DNA from: Algisphaera agarilytica
GTDB taxonomy: Bacteria > Planctomycetota > Phycisphaerae > Phycisphaerales > Phycisphaeraceae
Reading direction: 5' to 3'
Length of the DNA stretch: 64,000 nucleotides
Assembly (NCBI RefSeq): GCF_014207595.1
Contig: NZ_JACHGY010000001.1
Coordinates: forward strand, 1,116,001 to 1,180,000
The notes under the pieces are model-generated. The model was given only the letters and a program-made list of their open reading frames with translations, had not been told where the DNA came from and searched no databases. The position numbers and the translations under genes are program-made. Shown here piece by piece: positions 7,726 through 17,014 of the stretch; the first letter of the stretch is position 1, and every line of letters begins with the position of its first letter.

Positions 7726-10494
7726 TTACTGGCGCGGGCGTCGTCGGCCATAGGCCAAAGCCCCCGAAACGAGTATCGCCAAGGCGGTCGAGGGCTCGGG
7801 CACAACCCGAATGGTGCCCGAGGTCAAAAGGCTGTCCGCATCCCACGTTAAGCCTTGCCCAAGTTCTGGCAAGATCAAGACATCAAATTCACCTTGGGCC
7901 GAGTCGAAGCTTAACAAGTCAAAAACGTCGCCCAGATTTGCGTTGTATGAAGGGGCTGTTCTGACTTCAAGCGTACCTCCTGTCACCTGCAATTGCCCCA
8001 AAATTTCCAGTTGATCGTACGCGGTACCTGCCACACCCGATCCGTCGATTTCGAGGAGCAGTGTTGAGCCGTCTTCAAACGTCGTGTCGCCATCAATGGT
8101 CAAGCGGCCGGGGCTCGATCCGGGCTGCACGGTGGCACCCGATGAGATGGTTAGCTCGCCGACCAATGTTCCGGATCCGCCGATGGTTTGGCCGTCCATC
8201 AGCGTGAGTCCACCGGTATTCGTTGCCGAGGCGTCCAGCGTGGCCCCTTCAGAAATTTGGATCGAAGAAGTCTGATCCAGTGCCGCCCCACCGATGAGGG
8301 CCAAGGTGCCGCCCTCGACAAGCGTGGCGCCCGAGTGGATGGCTTGGCCGTTCAGGCTGACGGTGCTGGTGCCACGCTTGATGAGATCGCGAGACTCAAA
8401 ATACTCTCGGACGGTGCCGTTGACGTTGACCGTGACGTCGCCGTCGCCGGTGAACGCCAGGTTGTCGTAAAGGATCAGATCAAGGTCGAGATCGTAGGTG
8501 AAGCGTCCGGTCGAGGAGTGGGTGGCGTCGACCGCAATCTCGGCCTGTTGGCCGGTGAGGCTCTCGGTGAACAGCACGGACAGGCCGTCGATCGTCGCGC
8601 GGTGGTTGTCTGCCTCGGTGTAATCGCCGCTGAGGACCATTTGGTTGAGCATAAACTCGAGGCCGGTGCGGCGGAGCAAATCGTTCGTGGCGGTGTAGTC
8701 ACTGTCGTGTGTGCCAAACTCGAGCACAGCGCTCGCAAAGCCGTCGGCACGGAGCAGAAACTTTTCGTCGTTGGTCCCCGCTTCAAACCAGTTCAGCGTG
8801 CCGTTGGGATTGCCCGAAGCATCGAAATACGAGACGCCGTCGGCTTTCCCGCCCGACCAGGCGGTGCTCCCGGCATTGGGGTTGAACACGTGGTGGTCGA
8901 ACACGTTGAGCGGCTCTTCTTCGAGCGTACGAGCCAGAATCGAATACCGCGGCTTATCGAAGAATGCTTCGTAGTCCGTTAGGTCACGCTTGAGTTCTTC
9001 GATCAGGTCGGCGTGGACGGCGTTGCCGCTCAGGTCATTCGATTCGTCGATGTCGTCGGCTACGTTGTACAGGCGGAAGCGGTCTTCCCGAGCGTTGGTC
9101 GTGTTCGTATTGACCAGTTTCCATTGATCGTCGTCTTTATCCTTGATGACCGCGAAAGTCCCGCGCCACCGGTGGACCAAGACCTCATGCGGATCGTCGC
9201 TGGTCTGGCCGTTGATGAAGGGCAGGAGGTTGACGCCATCGATCTGTTCCTCCCCTTCAATCGGTTGAGCCCCGGAAAGCGAGAGAACGGTGGGGAGGAT
9301 ATCGATCCCGTGTACGGGCTTGTTGTAGATCGTGCCCTGGGCCGATTCATCGATGCCCGCACCCGCGATGAGCATCGGGACCCGGATGCCGCCCTCTTTG
9401 GGTGAGCCTTTTACATTGGGAAACAGGCCGTTATCCGTGCCGTCGCCGAACGCATCGGAGCCCGAGACGCCGCCGTTGTCGTTCACAAACACGATGGTTG
9501 TGTCGTCGGCGATGCTGTCGCTGGTGTTCCCGTCCCCGTTGGGGTCTTCCAGCCGATCGAGGATCCGGCCGATTTCTCTGTCCATCGTGATCATCATCGA
9601 CCCGACTTCCTTACGCACGCCTTGAAGGCCCGCAAGGCGGGGGTCGTTGAAGTCTGGTGAATCGTCGCTCCAGGGTTTGTGAGGAGCGGTGAACGACTGG
9701 TAGAGAACAAACGGGTCTTCGTTGGCGTGGTCTTCGATGAACTGAACACCATAATCGCCGAAAACATTGGTGATGTATTCGCCGCTGCGGGTGCCTTCGA
9801 CCACGGTATCGGTCACCGTGCCGTCCGATTGGCGTACGGTTTCGCGCATGTAGCGCGGCTGCAGAGCACTGTTGGGGTTGTTGATCTGGTTCAGGTTGTA
9901 GCTGCGCCCAAGGATGTAGTCGCGCGAACCGTGCCAGTGGCCGTAGAACTCATCGACACCCTGGTCTTGAGGTCGGTTGATCCCTTCGATCGAGCCGAGG
10001 TGCCATTTCCCGACGGCGCCCGTGGCGTAGCCTTCGGCTTTAAACCGATCCCAAAGGGTGGGGGTGGCGTCGGGGATGCCTTCGAATCCAAACTCAGCGA
10101 TCTGGCTCTGAAGAAACAGGTTGTTGCCGACACTCTCGTTGCCGATGCGTTGCTGGTACGCCCCGGTGATGATTGCCGCGCGGGTCGGTTGGCAGTTCGC
10201 GGCCACATAAGCGCGATCAAACGTCACGCCCCGGTTGGCCAACGCGTCGAGGTTGGGGGTGAGCGAAGTCGCAAATCCGGTTGTGGGGTCGGTCCCACTG
10301 ATCCCGTTGTTTTGCATAAAGCCGAAGTCGGCATATCCCGCATCATCCGCAACAATCACAATGACGTTCTTGGCGTTTTGGCCCTGAGCGGGCATGCCCG
10401 CAAGCGCAACACACAAGAAGATTGGGCAGGCCGCAAATCTCAATTTTGTATGCCACTGGCTAGGAAACAGGTTGCGAGAATTGAAGGGAATCAT
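7726..10494 (-). CDS. Secreted S1 sulfatase fused to autotransporter-type repeats and PEP-CTERM tail
   Basis: 922 residues, nearly twice the usual sulfatase length. Signal peptide about 1-39 (ending MPAQGQ); sulfatase domain about 42-510 with IVIVADDAGYADFG metal ligands and formylglycine motif C-Q-P-T-R at C101, and the FVNDNGG block. Residues about 530-690 form a beta-sandwich-like linker; about 690-880 are autotransporter-associated (PATR-like) repeats such as TLVEGGTLALIGGAAL and VQPGSSPGRLTIDGD; the protein ends in VPEPSTALAILVSGALAYGRRR, a PEP-CTERM signal. The enzyme would thus be displayed on or beyond the outer surface. It lies between the cycloisomerase and GH127 genes on the same strand. 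Substrate unknown. Confidence 0.9.
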   Translation of the reverse strand: MIPFNSRNLFPSQWHTKLRFAACPIFLCVALAGMPAQGQNAKNVIVIVADDAGYADFGFMQNNGISGTDPTTGFATSLTPNLDALANRGVTFDRAYVAANCQPTRAAIITGAYQQRIGNESVGNNLFLQSQIAEFGFEGIPDATPTLWDRFKAEGYATGAVGKWHLGSIEGINRPQDQGVDEFYGHWHGSRDYILGRSYNLNQINNPNSALQPRYMRETVRQSDGTVTDTVVEGTRSGEYITNVFGDYGVQFIEDHANEDPFVLYQSFTAPHKPWSDDSPDFNDPRLAGLQGVRKEVGSMMITMDREIGRILDRLEDPNGDGNTSDSIADDTTIVFVNDNGGVSGSDAFGDGTDNGLFPNVKGSPKEGGIRVPMLIAGAGIDESAQGTIYNKPVHGIDILPTVLSLSGAQPIEGEEQIDGVNLLPFINGQTSDDPHEVLVHRWRGTFAVIKDKDDDQWKLVNTNTTNAREDRFRLYNVADDIDESNDLSGNAVHADLIEELKRDLTDYEAFFDKPRYSILARTLEEEPLNVFDHHVFNPNAGSTAWSGGKADGVSYFDASGNPNGTLNWFEAGTNDEKFLLRADGFASAVLEFGTHDSDYTATNDLLRRTGLEFMLNQMVLSGDYTEADNHRATIDGLSVLFTESLTGQQAEIAVDATHSSTGRFTYDLDLDLILYDNLAFTGDGDVTVNVNGTVREYFESRDLIKRGTSTVSLNGQAIHSGATLVEGGTLALIGGAALDQTSSIQISEGATLDASATNTGGLTLMDGQTIGGSGTLVGELTISSGATVQPGSSPGRLTIDGDTTFEDGSTLLLEIDGSGVAGTAYDQLEILGQLQVTGGTLEVRTAPSYNANLGDVFDLLSFDSAQGEFDVLILPELGQGLTWDADSLLTSGTIRVVPEPSTALAILVSGALAYGRRRPRQ

Positions 10495-10701
10495 GGTGAT
10501 GCCAACTTTGAAACGAAAAGCGATGAATCAGTTGTGAGGTGTCTGCTTGCCGGAGAAGCACTCAAACCAGGCGACCACCTTAGCTTGAGAATCATTCTGA
10601 ATAATGGTTATTTCTCTACAATTCTCGGCACAATAACGAGGGTTTTACCTCCAATGCCTAGATACGCATTGATTGAGAATTTCGCAGCATCTCTAAAGTT
10701 G

Positions 10702-11919
10702 TCAGATTTTCGAAACGCGAGACTTGCTAGGCCAGCTTGATGTGGTCCCAATGCTTAGGGGTGTTTTGGGGGTTAGAGTCTCGGTATCTTGCACGCAGTA
10801 CTTGCGCAGCATGTCGAGGTCCGGCTCGACTCCGAGCCCGGGGCGGGTGGGTACCTGGATTTTCCCGTCGATCACGTCCAGGGGATTGATGTACATATCG
10901 TCCCGCATCGGGTTGGGGGTCCGGTCGACTTCCAGCAATAATTCGTTGGGGGTAAGTCGGCCCGGCTCTACATAACTTGAGGCCAGGAAGTGGGTGGCGG
11001 CCGCCAAGTTAAGCATGGTGCCCCAAACATGCGGGACCGCGCGGACCCCAAAAGAGGAGGCGATCGCTCTGATCTTCAAAGCTTCGGTGGGGCCGCCGCA
11101 GTAAGCCAGGTCGGGCTGAGCGATATGGACGCCGCCGTGATCCAGCAGGTCCTTGAAGCCCCATCGGGTTTGTTCGCATTCGCCGGTGGCGATGGGCACA
11201 TCGATTTTGTTGGCGAGCTTGCGGAACTGGTCGGGGTGTTGGGGCGAGAGCGGTTCTTCAAACCATGCAAACGCGTTCTCTTCGAGGGCTCGACCGATCT
11301 CAATCGCCTCGGGCAGGTCGTAGGCGTGATTCGAGTCCGCCATCAGTTGGGCCTTCGGCGCAAGCTTGCGGAGTTCATGGATCTGCCGTTTGTCGAAGTC
11401 CAGGTTCTTGCCCACCTTGATCTTCAGTGCTTTGAAACCCTGGCTCAGGTACTCGCTCGCCTCATTCAGAATGGTGTCGAGTAGTTGCGGCTCGGGCTGA
11501 TCTCGGAAGTACATGCCGGTGGCGTAACAACTCACGGTGTCTCGGAGCCGTCCGCCCATAAGTTCTGAGGCCGAGACGTGAAGCAGCTTGCCTTTCAGGT
11601 CCAGCATCGCCATATCCAGGCCCGAAATCGCCCCCATCATGATGCCCTTGCGGGCGAAGTCGAGAGAGGACCGCCAGCAGTGTTGCCAAGCGGCTTCATT
11701 ACGCAACGGATCCATGCCGATCAGTTTGTCGGCATAAAAGGTCGAGATCGCGGATTGCGTGACCGCGGCGGGCCCGTAGCACTCGCCCCACCCAATGGTT
11801 CCCGAGTCGTCGACGATCTCAACCAGAAGGCCGTGCCGCGTTTTATAGTTCCACTGAGAAAAACCAAATGGTTCGTCTAGCTCATGTTCAATTCGGTAGG
11901 TGCGGATGCATTCGATCAT
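10702..11919 (-). CDS. Enolase-superfamily (mandelate racemase/muconate lactonizing type) enzyme, candidate 3,6-anhydrogalactonate cycloisomerase
   Basis: 405 residues. Catalytic positions are easily read: K166-x-K168 (LKIKVG), metal ligands D195 (MADSNHA), E221 (WFEEP) and E247 (TGECEQ), and the D270/H297 dyad (AQPD and VPHVWG), matching mandelate racemase almost residue for residue. In agar and carrageenan degraders a member of this superfamily opens 3,6-anhydrogalactonate to 2-keto-3-deoxygalactonate. The neighbouring kinase, aldolase and dehydrogenase support that role; a galactarate or other sugar acid dehydratase is the alternative. The last about 25 residues (after YCVQDTETL) form an unusual Ser/Pro/Lys-rich tail. 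Confidence 0.85.
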   Translation of the reverse strand: MIECIRTYRIEHELDEPFGFSQWNYKTRHGLLVEIVDDSGTIGWGECYGPAAVTQSAISTFYADKLIGMDPLRNEAAWQHCWRSSLDFARKGIMMGAISGLDMAMLDLKGKLLHVSASELMGGRLRDTVSCYATGMYFRDQPEPQLLDTILNEASEYLSQGFKALKIKVGKNLDFDKRQIHELRKLAPKAQLMADSNHAYDLPEAIEIGRALEENAFAWFEEPLSPQHPDQFRKLANKIDVPIATGECEQTRWGFKDLLDHGGVHIAQPDLAYCGGPTEALKIRAIASSFGVRAVPHVWGTMLNLAAATHFLASSYVEPGRLTPNELLLEVDRTPNPMRDDMYINPLDVIDGKIQVPTRPGLGVEPDLDMLRKYCVQDTETLTPKTPLSIGTTSSWPSKSRVSKI

Positions 11920-11970
11920 GTTAAGAACTCAGGGAAAGATGAAAACAGAAAGGAATTGGCATGGGCCTCG

Positions 11971-13059
11971 TCAACGAACGACACGCCCTGAAGCAGCGCC
12001 GTGCATCAACGCTTCGACCTCGGGCCGGGTAGAGAAATTGAAATCGCCCTTGATCGAGTGTTTGAGGCAAGACGCCGCCACCGCGTAACGCACGGCATCA
12101 CCGGGCGCTTGTAACGCCGGGGTGTTTAGCGCGAAAATTAGGCCGCCCGCGAATGAGTCGCCACCCCCGACCCGGTCGACAATGTTCTTGATCTCGTAGG
12201 GCTGATAGTCGGCGTTATCGTTGAGCGGCGCGAAGTAAGGCTTATCCTCGGCGGAGTCGTAGAGCATCGCACCCCAGTTGTTGTGATTAGCCGAGAGGCT
12301 TTCTCTTAGAGTGATCGCTACTTTCTGCACATTGGGGAACTGTTCCACCACGCGCCGGGCGACCAACGGATACCCATCGATCTCCAGCGAACCCGCCTCA
12401 ACGTCGGTATCTCCCGCACGGATGTCCAGGACGTCCGCGCAGTCTTCTTCGTTGGCGATCACCACCGAGACTTGCGGCAGGATTCGCCCCATGACCTGGC
12501 GAGCCAATTCACGGCTTGGGAGATCGGGCGACCAGCCCCAAAGCTTCTTGCGAAAGTTCAGATCGATCGACACCGGGACGCCGGCTTGCTGGGCCGCCTT
12601 TGCCGCACGTTCGGTGGCATCCGCCGCAACTTCCGACAAGGCGGGGGTGATGCCGCTGAGGTGGAGCCAGCCGGCGCCTTCGAAGATGGCTTCCCAGTCG
12701 TACTGATCCGCGGGGGTGATGGCCACCGCGGCGTCGGCCCGGTCGTAGAGCACATTGCTGGGTCTCTGGTTGGCGCCCGTCTCTAAGAAGTACAGGCCCA
12801 TCCGGCCGTGTTCGGGGCGGACAATATGGCTGGCGTCGATCCCCACCGCCCGGATGGTGTCCATCGCGGCTTCGCCGAGGGCATTGTTGGGCAGCGCGGT
12901 GACGTACCGGGCCGAGCCTCCGAAATTACAGATCGAGGCGCAGACGCTCGCTTCTGCGCCGGCGTATGTCACGTCCAGAGCGCGTGTCTGACGTAGCCGG
13001 AGACGTTCCGGGCAAGCCAGGCGGCACATAATTTCACCAAAACCAACGACGGGCTTCAT
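11971..13059 (-). CDS. PfkB-family sugar kinase, 2-keto-3-deoxygluconate/galactonate kinase-like
   Basis: 362 residues, ribokinase fold. The N-terminal GFGEIMCRLACPERLRLRQ and glycine pair GG (about 47-48) match KDG kinases. The anion-hole and catalytic base motif GGGDSFAGG is at about 298-306 with Asp301 as base. Expected reaction: ATP-dependent phosphorylation of 2-keto-3-deoxy-gluconate or -galactonate at C6. It is 51 bp upstream of the cycloisomerase gene and downstream of the aldolase gene, one probable transcription unit. Confidence 0.9.
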   Translation of the reverse strand: MKPVVGFGEIMCRLACPERLRLRQTRALDVTYAGAEASVCASICNFGGSARYVTALPNNALGEAAMDTIRAVGIDASHIVRPEHGRMGLYFLETGANQRPSNVLYDRADAAVAITPADQYDWEAIFEGAGWLHLSGITPALSEVAADATERAAKAAQQAGVPVSIDLNFRKKLWGWSPDLPSRELARQVMGRILPQVSVVIANEEDCADVLDIRAGDTDVEAGSLEIDGYPLVARRVVEQFPNVQKVAITLRESLSANHNNWGAMLYDSAEDKPYFAPLNDNADYQPYEIKNIVDRVGGGDSFAGGLIFALNTPALQAPGDAVRYAVAASCLKHSIKGDFNFSTRPEVEALMHGAASGRVVR

Positions 13060-13185
13060 CGAACCAAAACTCCCAAAACAATGTGCAATTCACACATCAA
13101 CAAACAATCGTCACATACGGCTCGCTTGCCGTTGTTACGCGCTCCGTCTGTTATCCTGCCGCCGGGATCCATCACCGGGGCTTGG

Positions 13186-13208
13186 CTTGAGGTGGTCTTC
13201 ACCTCAAG
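13186..13208. other. Small hairpin overlapping the aldolase stop codon
   Basis: An inverted repeat CTTGAGGTG/CACCTCAAG with a 5-nt loop overlaps the last codon and stop of the aldolase gene. There is no U-tract on either side, so it is more likely an mRNA-stabilising or attenuating hairpin than a full terminator. Confidence 0.4.
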
Positions 13209-13875
13209 CAACTTCTGATAGCGCTAATCGCTCAACCGTGGCCCGCGCCTCCTCGGCCCGTCGCGTGATTCCCGCCCAATCACGCGCGGCAATCATCGAC
13301 GCCGGCGCGATCCACGTGCCCCCCACCGCTGCGACCGCCGGAAGGCTGAGATAGTCGGCGACGTTTTCGTTCTTCACGCCACCAAACGGGAAGTAGCGGA
13401 TGCCGTAAGAGGCAAACGGTGCCGCCAGGCTATTTAGATAGTCTTTGCCGCCTGCCGCCTCGGCGGGAAAGAGCTTGACGAAACGCAAGCCCAGTTCGAT
13501 CGCCTGGGTCAGGTCGCTGGGGGTCATGACCCCCGGAGCGAAAGGAAGCTCCGCGTCACGTGCGGCTTGGATCACCTGGGGGCTGAGACCCGGGGCGACC
13601 CCGAAGGCCGCTCCCGCATCTTTCACTTGGTGGACTTGGTCTGGTGTCAGGATCGTGCCGACTCCCACCAACATCTCGGGCCGCGCTTCGGCGATCGCGC
13701 GGATTCCGTCGATCGCCGCGGGGGTTCGCAACGTCACTTCCAACGCATCGATGCCCCCGTCGTACAACGCGTTGGCCGTGGCGACCGCGTCGTCGACTTC
13801 TTCTGTCGAGAAGCCCGCCACCACGCGGGTGGATTCAAGCCGTTCGATGAGATGGTTGGGGAAGGCGTTGTGCAT
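13204..13875 (-). CDS. KDPG/KDPGal aldolase (Eda-like)
   Basis: 223 residues, class I aldolase TIM barrel. The catalytic Glu46 (DALEVTLRTP) and Schiff-base Lys134 (RFVKLFPAE) align with E45 and K133 of E. coli Eda; the phosphate-binding YFPFGGV loop is also present. It would cleave 2-keto-3-deoxy-6-phosphogluconate (or -galactonate) to pyruvate and glyceraldehyde-3-phosphate. It stands between the aldehyde dehydrogenase (66 bp upstream) and the kinase (144 bp downstream), giving the complete lower branch of an anhydrogalactose or sugar-acid pathway. Confidence 0.93.
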   Translation of the reverse strand: MHNAFPNHLIERLESTRVVAGFSTEEVDDAVATANALYDGGIDALEVTLRTPAAIDGIRAIAEARPEMLVGVGTILTPDQVHQVKDAGAAFGVAPGLSPQVIQAARDAELPFAPGVMTPSDLTQAIELGLRFVKLFPAEAAGGKDYLNSLAAPFASYGIRYFPFGGVKNENVADYLSLPAVAAVGGTWIAPASMIAARDWAGITRRAEEARATVERLALSEVA

Positions 13876-13941
13876 GGTGTTGTCGTATCGAGTCCTGAAT
13901 CTCGGGTTGGTACTCCAACCGCTTGGGGCGAGCGAATAGGG

Positions 13942-15348
13942 TTACGTCGGATCGATCTGAATCGAAACACGCTTGAGCGTGAGGTATTCCTCAAGGCTGT
14001 ACTTCGAGCAGTCTTTTCCGACGCCGCTCTGCTTGAGGCCGCCGTGCGGGAGTTGCACGCTGTAGTGCGGCTCGTTGATGCAAACGCTCCCGGCTTTGAT
14101 CTCCCGTGCCGCACGCAACCCTTTGGTGAGGTTGGTGGTGAACACGTAGGCCGCGAGACCAAACTCGGTGTCGTTCGCCAATGCGATCTCGTTGTCGGTG
14201 TCGGAGAACGGCAGCACGGACAACACGGGGCCGAAGACCTCGCTGCAGGCCACCGACATCGAGCGATCGACATCGCGGAGGATGGTGGGAGGCATGAAAA
14301 AGCCCGGGCCGTCCTCCGCGTGGCCACCACAAAGCACCGTGGCTCCGCCCTCTTTGGCGGTTTCCACGAGGCCGAGTATGCGAGTGCGTGCCTCTGCGGA
14401 GACCAAGGGGCCGATCTTGTTCAGGCTGGTGGTGTGTTGAACCGCGGCGTCCAGAAATGCCTCGTAAATACTTTCGTGAACAAAGCAACGGTTGGGGGAC
14501 ACACAGACCTGGCCGGTGTTTGCGAACTTGAGGTCCACGATTTGCCGGGCCGCGTCTTCGATCGGGGCGTCGGGGTAGACGACGGCAGGCGAGTTGCCGC
14601 CCAATTCAACGGAGAATCGTTTCACGCTGGTGCACGAACGATCCATGACCTGCAGGCCGCCGCGTGTCGAGCCGATCATCGTCACCAGTGAGGGGATGTC
14701 GCTCTCGAGCAGGCCGCCCACGACGTCGTGGTCCGAACAGGTCACTATGTTGACGACCCCGTCGGGCAGCCCCGCCTTCTTGGCTAGGTAGCCAACTTCA
14801 AGCGAGGCCAGCGGGGTTTCCAGCGCTGGCTTGAGGATGACGCTACACCCCGCCGCGAGCGCGGGGCCCAGCTTGTATCCCAGGTTGAGGAGTGGGAAGT
14901 TCCAGGCCAAAACGCCGACGACAACCCCCAAGGGCTGACGCAGCGTGTAGTGAAGGAACCGGCCATCCGGATCGTGCAGAACGGGCTGATCCAGCCGCTC
15001 GGCCTCCTCCACGAAATACCGCAAGCACGTCGTGAGCATCCCGAAGTCGTACTCCGCGTTGTCACGCGGCTTGCCGGTTTCCGAGATCAAGAGATCAATC
15101 AGTCGATCTTTCTCGGCTTCGATGAGTTCGGCATACCGCAAGACGATTTCGCGCCTCGCCGCAGGCGACATCGTGGACCAGACCTGGAACCCCTTCTCTG
15201 CGGCAACGAGTGATTGCTGAATCAGCGCAGGGCTGATGTCGGGGACCTCGCCCGCCGGTTGCCCGGTGGCGGGGTTGATCACGGTTGCGGTGGCGTCGGC
15301 TTCGAGCTGTTCGCCGTTGATAAGAACAGGGTAAAGGGTGCTCAGCAT
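13942..15348 (-). CDS. NAD(P)-dependent aldehyde dehydrogenase, candidate 3,6-anhydrogalactose dehydrogenase
   Basis: 468 residues, normal for the ALDH superfamily. Catalytic residues: Asn150 (LAWNFPLL), Lys173 (LKPA), Glu248 (VELGGNSP) and nucleophile Cys282 (GQVCVSPNR). The family oxidises aldehydes to acids; succinate-semialdehyde dehydrogenases are the closest everyday type. In red-algal galactan degraders an ALDH of this kind oxidises 3,6-anhydrogalactose to the aldonate, and the presence of cycloisomerase, kinase and aldolase directly downstream supports that. It begins 29 bp after a sulfatase gene on the same strand. Confidence 0.9.
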   Translation of the reverse strand: MLSTLYPVLINGEQLEADATATVINPATGQPAGEVPDISPALIQQSLVAAEKGFQVWSTMSPAARREIVLRYAELIEAEKDRLIDLLISETGKPRDNAEYDFGMLTTCLRYFVEEAERLDQPVLHDPDGRFLHYTLRQPLGVVVGVLAWNFPLLNLGYKLGPALAAGCSVILKPALETPLASLEVGYLAKKAGLPDGVVNIVTCSDHDVVGGLLESDIPSLVTMIGSTRGGLQVMDRSCTSVKRFSVELGGNSPAVVYPDAPIEDAARQIVDLKFANTGQVCVSPNRCFVHESIYEAFLDAAVQHTTSLNKIGPLVSAEARTRILGLVETAKEGGATVLCGGHAEDGPGFFMPPTILRDVDRSMSVACSEVFGPVLSVLPFSDTDNEIALANDTEFGLAAYVFTTNLTKGLRAAREIKAGSVCINEPHYSVQLPHGGLKQSGVGKDCSKYSLEEYLTLKRVSIQIDPT

Positions 15349-15377
15349 GGTCTTCGGTTATCGCTTCCCAAGAGGTA

Positions 15378-16814
15378 TTAATCGAGATCGGTCGAGAAGG
15401 TCTTCTCGTACTTGGGCATATCTTCTTTGATCCAGCGTTCGCGTGCTTCGGGAGCATGGAACCAGCCGGGCTCGGTGTGCTGCTTGGCCAACTCACGCAT
15501 CTCGCCGACAATCTCTTTGATCTTTTCGGGATAGCGCTGACGCAGGTTGTTGTTCTCGCCGGGGTCTTCGGCCACGTTGTAGAGCAGCCACGGACGGTGG
15601 TTGAAACGCACCACCTTGAAGTCACCCATCCGGGCACCCACATCGCTGTAGCCGGCTTTGTGGTTCACGGTGTAGATAATCCGTGTGTCGCTGGGCGAGC
15701 TTCCATCTTGTACCGAGGCCATGATGTCCAGGCCGTCGAGTTCCTTGTCGCTGGGGATCTCGGCTTCCGCTAGCCCGGCGAACGTCGGGTAGAAGTCCAA
15801 CGCGGTGACCGGGTGGCGATACGTCCGTCCGCCCTCGATCCCCTTGGGCCAGTGCATGAACATCGGAACGCGGAAGCCACCCTCAAAGGTGCTGCCTTTA
15901 CCCGCACGGAGCGGTGCGTTGTTGCCGCCCTTATCCGTACGACCGCCGTTGTCGCTGAGGAAAACGATCAGGGTGTTCTCGAACTCGCCCTGGTCTTTCA
16001 GCGTGTCGACGATTTCGCCCACACCGCGGTCGACCGCGTACACCATGCCGGCGTATATCTTGCGTTGCTCGTCGGTGATGTCGGGGAACATGGCCATGTC
16101 TTCTTCTTTGGCCTGCAGCGGCGTGTGTGGTGCGTTGTAGGAAACAAAGAGGAAGAACGGTTGATCCTTGTCGCCGGCTTCACGGATAAACCGGCAAGCC
16201 TCGCGCGACAAACCGTCGGTCACGTATTCGGTTTCTCTGACTTCCTGGCCGTTGTGCTCCAGCGGATGGAGGTAGTCCCACGGGTTGTTGTTGCCGTTGG
16301 CGATCTGCAGATCGTACTGGGCGTGGAACCTGTCGGGGAAGTACTCCTTGCCGCCGCCCAGGAAGCCGTAGAAGTCGTCGAAGCCCCGCTTGTTGGGGTG
16401 GTACGGGGCCGTGCTGCCCAGGTGCCACTTACCGATCAGGCCGGTGTAATACCCCGCGTCTTGAAGGGTACTGCTCATGAGTTTTTCGGAGACGGGGATC
16501 CCCCAGTCGTTCGGGCCGTAGCGGTTCGGGGGCAGGTTGTAGGGGCCGCCGAATTCGTGGGGGTAACGCCCCGACAACATCCCCATACGCGACGGGCCGC
16601 AGAAAGGGTGGACCACGTAACCGGAGGTAAAGATCACGCCGTCGTGTGCGAGCTTGTCGAGTTCTGGGGTGATGATGTCGGGTGAGTCGTTAAAACCGAC
16701 ATCGGCGTAGCCCTGGTCGTCGGTGAGGATCAAGATGATGTTGGGACGGTCGTCTGCCCGCACTGCCGGGGAGATTGCGACAACAAGTAGGGTCAGTAGA
16801 AGTCGAAGATTCAT
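15378..16814 (-). CDS. Secreted S1 sulfatase
   Basis: 478 residues when started at the ATG at 16814, chosen because it begins a clean signal peptide (MNLRLLLTLLVVAISPAVRA); the frame is open 35 codons further upstream but those codons are not signal-like. ILTDDQGYADVGF gives metal ligands, and the formylglycine motif C-G-P-S-R is at C72. IGKWHLG and FLSDNGG follow, typical of arylsulfatase A-like families in marine galactan loci. It is the first gene of the probable unit sulfatase-ALDH-aldolase-kinase-cycloisomerase. Periplasmic or extracellular; exact sulfate position unknown. Confidence 0.92.
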   Translation of the reverse strand: MNLRLLLTLLVVAISPAVRADDRPNIILILTDDQGYADVGFNDSPDIITPELDKLAHDGVIFTSGYVVHPFCGPSRMGMLSGRYPHEFGGPYNLPPNRYGPNDWGIPVSEKLMSSTLQDAGYYTGLIGKWHLGSTAPYHPNKRGFDDFYGFLGGGKEYFPDRFHAQYDLQIANGNNNPWDYLHPLEHNGQEVRETEYVTDGLSREACRFIREAGDKDQPFFLFVSYNAPHTPLQAKEEDMAMFPDITDEQRKIYAGMVYAVDRGVGEIVDTLKDQGEFENTLIVFLSDNGGRTDKGGNNAPLRAGKGSTFEGGFRVPMFMHWPKGIEGGRTYRHPVTALDFYPTFAGLAEAEIPSDKELDGLDIMASVQDGSSPSDTRIIYTVNHKAGYSDVGARMGDFKVVRFNHRPWLLYNVAEDPGENNNLRQRYPEKIKEIVGEMRELAKQHTEPGWFHAPEARERWIKEDMPKYEKTFSTDLD

Positions 16815-17014
16815 GGGTATTTCCGCGATAACGGCCGAAGCCGGGTCAATAGCGATTACTAGATACGGATACGGAGCGATATTGCGATCAGCGAAATGCC
16901 TTGATGTGTCAACTAGCAATACCGGTGCGGGCGCTTATCTTGTCCGGGCGAGATTCAAGCCGACGTAAAGTGACTTCAAACTATGCCAGGTAGCCACCCG
17001 CTGTCCTGAAACCA

